A stretch of 9,271 nucleotides of DNA. Source: an uncultured archaeon (GTDB lineage: Archaea > Thermoproteota > Nitrososphaeria > Nitrososphaerales > CALBXV01). The notes beneath the pieces are model-generated. The model saw nothing but the letters and a program-made list of their open reading frames with translations, was not told the DNA's origin and did no database searches. Made by a program: the position numbers and the translations under genes. Where the stretch lies: the NCBI GenBank assembly GCA_937890045.1, contig CALBXV010000053.1, forward strand, positions 1 to 9,271, read 5' to 3'. Positions 1 through 5,439 of this stretch are shown piece after piece; position 1 is the first letter of the stretch, and each line of letters opens with the position of its first letter.

Positions 1-64
1 TACTTATATTTTATATCGGCTTATGGATCGGAAGTAGATACATATAACATAAAAAGGAATAAAT
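1..64 (+). other. Left edge: tail of an unresolved upstream gene and ribosome binding site
   Basis: This stretch leads into the primase gene. AAGGA at 54-58 lies six bases before its ATG and is a reasonable ribosome binding site. All three + strand frames enter open from the left. They stop at 35-37 (TAG), 45-47 (TAA) and 88-90 (TGA, inside the primase gene). The sequence alone does not show which frame is the tail of the preceding gene. The frame ending at 45-47 reads as a hydrophobic tail, and the one ending at 35-37 is more polar. The region is very AT-rich, and I see no convincing sigma70-type promoter pair in it. Confidence 0.35.
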
Positions 65-2221
65 ATGAAAAAATACCATCCGTTTTCTGAAAAGATAGTC
101 GATATCCTTGTTCGCAAAGTTAACAATGATAATCGACATTTTTTTCGCATTCTAACTGGATATTACTTATCTAAAGTAGCGTCCATGATGCGATGTAATA
201 TACAAACAAATGATAGAGATGTAATTCCAGTTAATACTTATGTACTAAATTTGATGGTATCAGGAACAGGTAAGGGGCACTCTACTAATATTTTAGAACG
301 TGAGTTTATAGCTCACTTTAAGAAAGAATTTCTAAATAATATATTTCCCAGAAAAGCTGAGGAAAATATACAAACACTAGCTCAAGAAAGAGCCGAGTGG
401 AGAATTAATATTAGTCAAAGTATTCTACCTTTAAACGAAGAATACGAAATTCAACTTGATAAATTTCAGAAACATTTTGATCGTTTAGGAGAGTTAGCTT
501 TTAGTTTTGACAGTGGAACTTCTCCAGCTGTAAAGCAAATGCGTGAAAAATTACTATTAGCTTCTGCAGGTTCTATGAATTTAGAACTAGATGAAGTTGG
601 ATCAAATCTATCCTCTAATGTAGATGTATTAAATACATTTTTAGAACTCTACGATGTAGGTTTAGTAAAACAAAAACTCATTAAAAATACGTTAGAGAAC
701 ATACGATCAGAAGAATTACCAGGGAATACCCCAACTAATCTAATGATGTTTGGTACACCTACTAAATTATTAGATGGGGGAAGAATAGAAGAGGAATTCA
801 AACAATTTCTAGAAACAGGTTATGCCCGTAGACTACTATTTGGGTACACAGTAGATAGTCACCGAACTAAATATGCTTCTGCTCAAGAGCGATATCAACA
901 GATGGTAGATACTGCTTTAGCTAAAGAAATGTGCTTAATTCAACAAGCATTTACTAATTTTGCTAAGAGACCATTTAATCCAGTATTGCAGATATCAGAA
1001 GCTAATTCTGTATATCTAATTAAATATCAAATGAAATGTGAAGAAGCAGCTGATGATATGAAAGATCATATGAGTATTCATAAAGCTGAAATAATCCATA
1101 GATATTACAAGGCTATTAAGCTAGCTGGAGCCTATGCATTTACTGATAATTCTACTGAAATTACCCAAGATCACCTAGATTACGCAATTAGTGTAGTAGA
1201 AGACTCAGGGGAGGCATTTCACACATTAATGCGTAAACAGGGCCCCTACGAGCGTCTAGCGCATTATTTAGCAGATTGCGACAATGAGGTGACTCAGCAT
1301 GAGTTGATGGAAGAACTCCCATTCTACAAAGGCTCAGAGGCTCAAAGGAAGGATTTAATGACTTTAGCTATGTCTTTTGGATATAGGAATAATATTGTCA
1401 TTAAAAAACGAACATTGGACGATATCGATTTCTTTCTAGGGGAAACCCTTGTAGAAACTGACCTAAATAGCCTAACAGTGGCAATTAGTAAAGATATTGC
1501 CTATGACTATCAGACTGATCATCCTCCATTTGATAAGTTACATAAGTTAACTACCGCAGAGGGATATCATTATACCGCTCACGGATTTGTTAATGGTCAT
1601 CGTAAAAGTGAAAACGCTATCCCAGGATTTAATTTACTAATTTTAGACTGTGATGGAGATATAAGTACATCTACAGTTAAAGTATTACTGGAAGATTACA
1701 CTTTTCTGATCTCTACAACTAAACGACATACTGAGAAATTAAACAGATTTAGGCTTATTTTACCTATGTCACACAGAATTAAATTATCCCCTGGTGATTA
1801 TTCTAAATTCATGATGAATGTATTTGAATGGTTGCCATTTCCTGTAGATGAAGGTGCTAAAGATATTGCTAGAAAATGGGCCACTTACCCAGGACAGTAT
1901 GAGTATAACGCAGGAAATATTCTGGATGCTACTATGTTCATACCAGAAACTAAGCGATCTGACGAAACAAAAGCACAGATTACAGCTACTGGTGTAAGTA
2001 ATATTGAGCGTTGGTTTACTACTCATACTACTACAGGTAATAGAGCTAATCATTTATACAGATATGGGATGGTTATGATAGATGCTGATATGGCATTAGG
2101 AAGTATAGTGGAAAAATTAGAAGAATTTAATAATAAGCTACCTATTCCTCTACCAGAAGACCAATTCAGGAATAGTACTGTTAAATCTATTAGTAAAGAA
2201 TTTCAAAAAAGGAGTAATTAA
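65..2221 (+). CDS. Primase/ATPase, N4 gp43-like: N-terminal P-loop domain, C-terminal archaeo-eukaryotic-type primase
   Basis: This 718-residue protein probably primes, and perhaps helps unwind, phage DNA at the fork. The N-terminal half looks like a DUF3987-type ATPase. It has a degenerate Walker A loop at residues 65-74 (VSGTGKGHST), a Walker B at 174-177 (LELDE region, D176/E177), a sensor-like MMFGTP at 227-232 and a candidate arginine finger R255/R256 in GYARRLLFG. The C-terminal half carries primase-polymerase (AEP) motifs. Motif I is LILDCDGD (D528, D530), a serine-to-histidine motif is STTKRHT (H555) followed by RFRLILP, and a third acidic motif is D595 with D600, R603 and YPG at 608-610. 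The length is close to that of the primase-like protein of N4. The ATG is well placed after AAGGA, and no alternative start competes. The next gene begins one base after the stop. The primase assignment is by motif, and helicase activity is inference. Confidence 0.8.
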   Translation: MKKYHPFSEKIVDILVRKVNNDNRHFFRILTGYYLSKVASMMRCNIQTNDRDVIPVNTYVLNLMVSGTGKGHSTNILEREFIAHFKKEFLNNIFPRKAEENIQTLAQERAEWRINISQSILPLNEEYEIQLDKFQKHFDRLGELAFSFDSGTSPAVKQMREKLLLASAGSMNLELDEVGSNLSSNVDVLNTFLELYDVGLVKQKLIKNTLENIRSEELPGNTPTNLMMFGTPTKLLDGGRIEEEFKQFLETGYARRLLFGYTVDSHRTKYASAQERYQQMVDTALAKEMCLIQQAFTNFAKRPFNPVLQISEANSVYLIKYQMKCEEAADDMKDHMSIHKAEIIHRYYKAIKLAGAYAFTDNSTEITQDHLDYAISVVEDSGEAFHTLMRKQGPYERLAHYLADCDNEVTQHELMEELPFYKGSEAQRKDLMTLAMSFGYRNNIVIKKRTLDDIDFFLGETLVETDLNSLTVAISKDIAYDYQTDHPPFDKLHKLTTAEGYHYTAHGFVNGHRKSENAIPGFNLLILDCDGDISTSTVKVLLEDYTFLISTTKRHTEKLNRFRLILPMSHRIKLSPGDYSKFMMNVFEWLPFPVDEGAKDIARKWATYPGQYEYNAGNILDATMFIPETKRSDETKAQITATGVSNIERWFTTHTTTGNRANHLYRYGMVMIDADMALGSIVEKLEEFNNKLPIPLPEDQFRNSTVKSISKEFQKRSN

Positions 2222-2222
2222 T

Positions 2223-2420
2223 ATGAATTTCGGTATACCAGATAAAGATCAAGTACAAATAAAGAAAGCGTTTTCTTTGTTATGGGATTCATTTGGAAAT
2301 ATATGGGACAATGTAATCGATGACAAAAAAGAAGAAAAAATTAAAACACTTGAGAAAGAAATAATGATAATGAAAAGACATCGGAATCTTAAAGAATTAG
2401 GGGGAAAAGTAGATGAATAA
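2223..2420 (+). CDS. Small unknown protein between primase and Sak4-like ATPase (65 aa)
   Basis: I do not recognise this gene. It encodes 65 residues with no signal peptide or membrane segment. The N-terminal third contains an aromatic, amphipathic stretch (KKAFSLLWDSFGNIWDNV). The C-terminal half is a highly charged Lys/Glu-rich helix, residues about 34-60, that could form a short coiled coil. It is probably a real gene. AAAAAAGGAG, lying in the last codons of the primase gene, gives a good ribosome binding site about eight bases before the ATG. It also starts right after the primase stop, and its end overlaps the next gene by eight bases. That packing suggests co-translation with the primase and the ATPase, and perhaps an accessory role at the fork. 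No function can be assigned. Confidence 0.65.
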   Translation: MNFGIPDKDQVQIKKAFSLLWDSFGNIWDNVIDDKKEEKIKTLEKEIMIMKRHRNLKELGGKVDE

Positions 2421-3138
2421 CAATCATTTAGTACTAGTTTCAGGTAAATCTAGCTCAGGTAAAAGTGCTAGCTTGCTAGATATGGATAAACCTGAAGGAG
2501 TCATGTATCTAAATTGTGAGAATGGTAAAAAATTACCATTTAAAAGTAAATTTAAAGAACTAACGGTTACTGATCCAGATCAAGTATACCAGGCATTTAG
2601 TGAAGCTGAAAAAATGAAAGATGTACATACTATCGTCATCGATAGTCTTACATATCTAATGGATATGTATGAAAGTACTAAAGTACTAAATTCAACAAAT
2701 ACAATGCAGGCATGGGGGCAATATGCACAATATATGAAATTATTGATGTCTCAGATAGTAGCTAAATCTACTAAAAATGTAGTCTTTTTAGCTCATACTT
2801 CTGATGTCCTAAATGAAGCCGAAATGGTAAACGAGACTATGGTTAAAGTTAAAGGATCTCTAATGAATCAAGGAATTGAGAGTTTCTTTACTTGTGTCAT
2901 ATCTACTAAGAAAGTAGCTATGGCCAAATTAGAAGATAAAATTGCTAAATCTCCATTGTTTAAAGCTACTCAAGACGATAAAGATAATGGGTTTAAATAT
3001 GTATTTCAAACTCGATTAACTAAAGAGACAGTTAACGAACGAATACGTAGTCCTATGGGAATGTGGCCTAGAAATGAAACTTATATAGATAATAATCTAC
3101 AGAATGTAGTTAATAGACTTCACGAATACTATAAGTAA
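2413..3138 (+). CDS. RecA-like P-loop ATPase, Sak4-type phage recombination protein
   Basis: This 241-residue protein is a minimal RecA-fold ATPase of the phage nucleotide-binding/Sak4 type. Walker A is GKSSSGKS at residues 11-18. Walker B is TIVIDSLTYL at 73-82, with D77 at the end of the hydrophobic strand. A further core strand, VVFLAHTS (123-130), has a polar residue where RecA-like proteins sense the gamma-phosphate. Full RecA is about 350 residues, so only the core is present. Sak4 proteins are remote RecA relatives that promote single-strand annealing and are helped by their cognate SSB, and an SSB gene lies just downstream. The start overlaps the previous gene, behind a purine-rich GGGGGAAAAG. 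A role as a replication-associated ATPase is the main alternative. The ATPase fold is secure, and the recombination role is inferred from family and context. Confidence 0.75.
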   Translation: MNNNHLVLVSGKSSSGKSASLLDMDKPEGVMYLNCENGKKLPFKSKFKELTVTDPDQVYQAFSEAEKMKDVHTIVIDSLTYLMDMYESTKVLNSTNTMQAWGQYAQYMKLLMSQIVAKSTKNVVFLAHTSDVLNEAEMVNETMVKVKGSLMNQGIESFFTCVISTKKVAMAKLEDKIAKSPLFKATQDDKDNGFKYVFQTRLTKETVNERIRSPMGMWPRNETYIDNNLQNVVNRLHEYYK

Positions 3139-3257
3139 GTCCTGCATGATATACTAACGTGGTGGTACCGCAGTATTAGAGCCACGTTAAAATATCTACT
3201 GCAGGATAGGACTATATTCCCCCCTTTCAGGGTCACTCCTTATGTAGGACCTATCCT
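3139..3257 (+). promoter_or_regulatory. Structured intergenic RNA candidate with nested hairpin and T-box-like core
   Basis: It begins directly after the ATPase stop codon and can fold into a long nested hairpin. TCCTGCA (3140-3146) pairs with TGCAGGA (3200-3206), GATAT (3148-3152) with ATATC (3192-3196), and TAACGTGG (3155-3162) with CCACGTTA (3182-3189). At the tip, TGGTAC (3163-3168) can pair with GTATTA (3173-3178) around the loop CGCA. A second pairing, AGGATAGG (3203-3210) with CCTATCCT (3250-3257), excludes the basal stem of the first. The tip contains GGTGGTACCGC, identical to the T-box core, but no T-box Stem I is visible. It is not a tRNA. The paired arms are seen directly; function is inference. 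It could be an attenuator, a leader controlling SSB supply, or an mRNA stability element. Confidence 0.5.
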
Positions 3258-3282
3258 AACTGAAGAGTTATAAAATACTAGT

Positions 3283-3321
3283 CCTCTCCTTGTATAGCTG
3301 CAAGGAGAGGCATTTTATTTT
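3283..3321 (+). terminator. Strong rho-independent terminator after the ATPase gene
   Basis: A perfect ten-pair GC-containing stem, CCTCTCCTTG (3283-3292) with CAAGGAGAGG (3301-3310), surrounds the eight-base loop TATAGCTG. CATTTTATTTT follows. This is a textbook intrinsic terminator for + strand transcription. It separates the primase/ATPase genes from the SSB/resolvase genes, so it should set the ratio between the two groups or end a transcript. No clear promoter lies between it and the next gene, so the downstream genes may depend on read-through or on a phage-polymerase promoter that I cannot recognise. An upstream segment can pair with the foot of this stem (see findings). Confidence 0.85.
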
Positions 3322-3335
3322 CAACCCTATAAATT

Positions 3336-3342
3336 AAGGAGG
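3336..3342 (+). promoter_or_regulatory. Full-consensus Shine-Dalgarno sequence of the 81-residue gene
   Basis: AAGGAGG lies three bases before the ATG at 3346, counted from its last G. It is the strongest ribosome binding site in the window and fixes the start of the 81-residue gene. TAAGGAG at 3335-3341 is complementary to CTCCTTA at 3236-3242 in the upstream gap, so it could be hidden by RNA folding when the intervening terminator is read through. Confidence 0.7.
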
Positions 3343-3345
3343 AAT

Positions 3346-3591
3346 ATGAGCCACGAAGGAAATGATAAGATTACAGACAACATACGAGATAGTAAAATAA
3401 ATATAGACGATTTACGAATTGCCCAAATAAACAAGTTAGTACATAACGCTACAGAAATGGGATTTGGGATAGTACAGGAAATTGCTGTAGAAACTCTAAA
3501 ACGAAAACCAGGGTGTTCTGTTAAAGAATTCCTAAAAGTATTAGATGATTACTTAGCACAGCAAAAAACACAAGTGAACAACAATGGCTAA
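3346..3591 (+). CDS. Unknown 81-residue protein upstream of the SSB gene
   Basis: I do not recognise this protein. It is predicted soluble, with no signal peptide or membrane segment. A polar N-terminus (residues 1-20) is followed by a helical core of about 50 residues, in which DLRIAQINKLVHNATEMGFGIVQEIAVETL and the later VKEFLKVLDDYLA are amphipathic. The end is Gln/Asn-rich. The start is supported by a full-consensus AAGGAGG. It is the first gene after the terminator and the structured gap, 41 bases ahead of the SSB gene, so it probably shares a transcript with it. Its position suggests a small partner or regulator of the SSB/recombination group, but nothing in the sequence proves that. 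Confidence 0.7.
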   Translation: MSHEGNDKITDNIRDSKINIDDLRIAQINKLVHNATEMGFGIVQEIAVETLKRKPGCSVKEFLKVLDDYLAQQKTQVNNNG

Positions 3592-3608
3592 ATCAAAGCC
3601 ATAATTTT
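3584..3608 (+). terminator. Weak terminator-like hairpin spanning the stop codon of the 81-residue gene
   Basis: ATGGCT (3584-3589) pairs perfectly with AGCCAT (3597-3602) around the seven-base loop AAATCAA, followed by AATTTT. The stem is only six pairs and the T-run only four, so it would be leaky at most. It could instead act as an mRNA processing or 3'-protection hairpin between this gene and the SSB gene. It may also be chance. Confidence 0.25.
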
Positions 3609-3632
3609 AACACTCAAATAAAGGAGAAACTT

Positions 3633-4370
3633 ATGAGTGAATGGGAACTTCCTAAAGATGTAGAATCTCAATCTATTGAAAGAGTAGGTGGAGGATTTGC
3701 TTGGGAATCTGGCGTGTATGACGCTACTATTAAAATGGTTTATCTTAATAAATCAGCATCTGAAGCAGTAAGTGTAAATATTATTTTACAGAATTCTGAT
3801 GGTAAAGAGCTAAAAGAGTCCTTTTGGATTAAATCCGGTAAAGCTAAAGGGAATAAAACTTATTTTACTAAAAATAAGAAGAATTACCCACTACCTGGAT
3901 ATTCCATTGCGAATTCTATGTGTGTAGCTACTTCAGGAGAAAGTCTAGCTAAATGCATGGATACTGCTGAAAAGAAAAAGATCAACATCTGGAATCCAGA
4001 GTTGAAAAAAGAAGCACCTACGGAACGTCCAGTATTAATGGGTTTAGTTAATAAATCTATTAAAGTAGCTGTTCATCAAGTAATTGAGGATAAAACTGCT
4101 AAAAATGCATCTGGACAATATGTACCAACTGGTGAGTCTCGTACTCTAAATCAATGTAAATTCTTTGGTAATACTGATGGTAAAACTGCCGAAGAAATTG
4201 CTAATGACAAGCCTGCTGTAATGTTTGATAAATGGGCCCAGAAGAATACAGGTACAGTTGTAGATAAAACTACCAAGACTAAGAATGGTAATTCTGCAGC
4301 TGATATTATGGGAACATCTACAAATACAGCTACTAATGATAGTGAAGGACAAGGTTCACTATTTAGTTAG
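3633..4370 (+). CDS. Single-stranded DNA-binding protein, N4 SSB-like
   Basis: This 245-residue protein is a probable phage SSB that coats single strands made during replication and recombination. The N-terminal region (about 27-68; GVYDATIKMVYLNKSASEAVSVNIIL then SFWI) has the alternating strand pattern of an OB-like fold, followed by a basic, aromatic patch (KGNKTYFTKNKKNYPLPGY, 72-90) suited to DNA contact. A second strand-rich block covers about 133-180. From about residue 204 the sequence is low-complexity Thr/Asn/Lys/Ser, ending in DSEGQGSLFS. An acidic residue and a terminal Phe in a flexible tail are typical of SSBs that recruit partners. AAAGGAG lies just before the ATG. N4 SSB (265 residues) also activates host RNA polymerase at late promoters, and whether this one does is unknown. 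The call rests on fold pattern, tail and the Sak4/RuvC neighbours. Confidence 0.7.
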   Translation: MSEWELPKDVESQSIERVGGGFAWESGVYDATIKMVYLNKSASEAVSVNIILQNSDGKELKESFWIKSGKAKGNKTYFTKNKKNYPLPGYSIANSMCVATSGESLAKCMDTAEKKKINIWNPELKKEAPTERPVLMGLVNKSIKVAVHQVIEDKTAKNASGQYVPTGESRTLNQCKFFGNTDGKTAEEIANDKPAVMFDKWAQKNTGTVVDKTTKTKNGNSAADIMGTSTNTATNDSEGQGSLFS

Positions 4371-4378
4371 GAAAAAAT

Positions 4379-4846
4379 ATGCTTATTGCAGGTGTTGATC
4401 CAGGAGCTAATGGAGCAATCGCTGTACTGGATTCTTCGAATCCAGACAGCGTTGCTCTGCTAGATTTAGCTAAAGTTACTCCATTTGACGCATATCAATG
4501 GCTCCATAAACAACAACCAAATAGTGTATGGATAGAAGATGTTCATTCTCTATATGGAATGTCTGCTAAATCTAATTTTGGATTTGGCAAAAATCTAGGC
4601 ATTGTTACGGCTATTGCTAAAATTGCCATTAATGGACAAGCTGTTAAAACAGTTGTTCCTAAAGTATGGCAAAAATACGTGGGTGTAACTGTTAGAGGTA
4701 AAGCTATTAAAAAACAAGTTGCCGAGATAGCTAACACATTATACCCCACAGCAAATCTATATGGTAAACGAGGTGGGTTATTAGATGGCAGGGCTGATGC
4801 CCTAATGATTGCCCATTATGGATTACATAATAAGGAGAAAGTATGA
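4379..4846 (+). CDS. RuvC-like Holliday junction resolvase
   Basis: This 155-residue protein is an RNase H-fold endonuclease of the RuvC type, which cuts four-way junctions and branched replication intermediates before DNA packaging. The first strand carries GVDPGANGAIAVLD with D7. A second strand, SVWIEDVH, carries E53. The C-terminal helix LLDGRADALMIAHY carries D136 and D140. These four acidic residues match the metal-binding set of RuvC. KSNFGFGKNLGI (64-75) fits the glycine-rich segment after the second strand. The length is close to the usual RuvC size of about 170. The gene starts eight bases after the SSB stop behind a modest TAGGAAA site. Its end overlaps the next start as ATGA, so the two are likely translationally coupled. 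Confidence in the family is high; the exact substrate is inferred. Confidence 0.88.
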   Translation: MLIAGVDPGANGAIAVLDSSNPDSVALLDLAKVTPFDAYQWLHKQQPNSVWIEDVHSLYGMSAKSNFGFGKNLGIVTAIAKIAINGQAVKTVVPKVWQKYVGVTVRGKAIKKQVAEIANTLYPTANLYGKRGGLLDGRADALMIAHYGLHNKEKV

Positions 4847-5286
4847 AAATAGAAATAGATATAGATATTGAATCTATAGTAAGAGAAGCACTCAAGAAAC
4901 AACAAGCAGGAGATACAATTCCTGTTCCTGTAGAAGCTACTACTAATAGTAGATCTAAATGGGAATTTAGCCGTAGGAATGGAAGAAGACGTACTCCAGA
5001 GGAGATGGCTTTACATGACCTAGAAAGAGAGAAAGGTCGTAGACTAACTCCTGAAGAGAAAGGTGAGGCTAAAGCATTAGTTGAAATAGATACAACTACA
5101 GAGAATCAAATTAAAGAAGCAACTATTAAGAAAAATCGTATAGATAAAATAGCTGCTGAAGGTATGGCTGCAGCTTCTAAAGAACTAGCTGAGGAAAAGG
5201 CAGAAACTAAAAAAGAAAAAGAAGAAGTAAAAGAAGCTGAGATACCTAAAACAGAAAAGTTAGATACTAACTCCCTATTCGCATGA
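4843..5286 (+). CDS. Charged helical protein with twin RR-x-TPEE motifs and an SSB-like C-terminal tip (147 aa)
   Basis: I do not recognise a characterised family. The N-terminus (MKIEIDIDIESIVREALKKQ) is a short acidic strand and helix. Residues 39-56 (KWEFSRRNGRRRTPEEMA) are strongly basic with one Trp and could bind nucleic acid. GRRRTPEE (47-54) recurs as GRRLTPEE (65-72). The codons differ between the copies, so this is an old repeat or convergent motif, not a fresh duplication. Residues about 85-135 form a Lys/Glu/Ala-rich helix, likely coiled coil, and the protein ends in DTNSLFA, close to the GSLFS ending of the SSB. AAGGAG at 4832-4837 lies just before the start, which overlaps the resolvase stop. 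It may be an accessory factor of the resolvase or SSB; this is inference only. Confidence 0.75.
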   Translation: MKIEIDIDIESIVREALKKQQAGDTIPVPVEATTNSRSKWEFSRRNGRRRTPEEMALHDLEREKGRRLTPEEKGEAKALVEIDTTTENQIKEATIKKNRIDKIAAEGMAAASKELAEEKAETKKEKEEVKEAEIPKTEKLDTNSLFA

Positions 5287-5432
5287 CAAAATTTGAGCAA
5301 ATTTTATATACGGCTTTGATTATTGCAATAGCACTATTTGTATTAATTGGATCTATTATAATAACCCCACTAGTACTGGTAGCACTGCTAGGTTATCTGG
5401 GATTTCTATGGTGTAAAACGTTAATTAAATAA
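5283..5432 (+). CDS. Small hydrophobic membrane protein, two probable membrane segments (49 aa)
   Basis: The reading frame ATG (5283) to TAA (5432) encodes 49 residues. A short polar N-terminus (MTKFEQILY) precedes about 35 almost entirely hydrophobic residues (10-44), broken by GS at 23-24 and a proline at 29. A basic tail (KTLIK) follows. This pattern suits two short membrane helices forming a hairpin, or one long helix. ATG overlaps the previous stop as ATGA, and no Shine-Dalgarno sequence is visible, so translation probably depends on re-initiation after the upstream gene. Its last 12 bases overlap the 3' end of the giant gene on the other strand. Size and topology would allow a holin-like or membrane-targeting role, but no lysis gene is nearby, so function is unknown. 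Confidence 0.6.
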   Translation: MTKFEQILYTALIIAIALFVLIGSIIITPLVLVALLGYLGFLWCKTLIK

Positions 5433-5439
5433 ATTACGT
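5418..5439. other. AT-rich inverted repeat at the point where the two transcription units converge
   Basis: ACGT (5418-5421), a bulged T, then AATT (5423-5426) pair with AATT (5432-5435) and ACGT (5436-5439) around AAATA. On the - strand the repeat is followed by TTTTAC, so it could weakly terminate the giant gene's transcript. The stem has almost no GC, and on the + strand no T-run follows. I regard terminator function as possible but unproven. Confidence 0.25.

Noticed and set aside
1784..2053. Open - strand frame of 89 codons opposite the primase gene
   Set aside because: It lies wholly inside strong primase coding sequence, has Cys/Ser-rich low-quality translation and no ribosome binding site; a shadow frame.
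3140..3206. tRNA-like gene: seven-pair end stem TCCTGCA/TGCAGGA about 67 bases apart
   Set aside because: There is no D-loop or T-arm consensus, no anticodon arm geometry and no CCA; the inner stems nest as one long hairpin, not a cloverleaf.
3222..3232. Three-base-loop hairpin (CCCT, loop, AGGG) as an N4-type virion polymerase promoter on the - strand
   Set aside because: The stem is only four pairs, shorter than N4 promoter hairpins, and transcription would run antisense to the replication genes; it is probably chance in a C-run.
3139..3345. Complete T-box riboswitch
   Set aside because: No Stem I or specifier loop fits between the ATPase stop codon and the core, and the downstream gene is not an amino-acid gene; only the core resemblance is kept as a finding.
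4146..4352. Open - strand frame opposite the SSB gene
   Set aside because: It mirrors the low-complexity SSB tail and has no start signal or recognisable protein features.
4543..4749. Open - strand frame opposite the resolvase gene
   Set aside because: It covers the catalytic region of a clear RuvC-like protein; its hydrophobic look is a side effect of the opposite strand.
5106..5300. Open - strand frame rich in Ser/Ala/Phe opposite the coiled-coil gene
   Set aside because: The composition is the complement of Lys/Glu-rich codons on the + strand, and it has no supporting signals.
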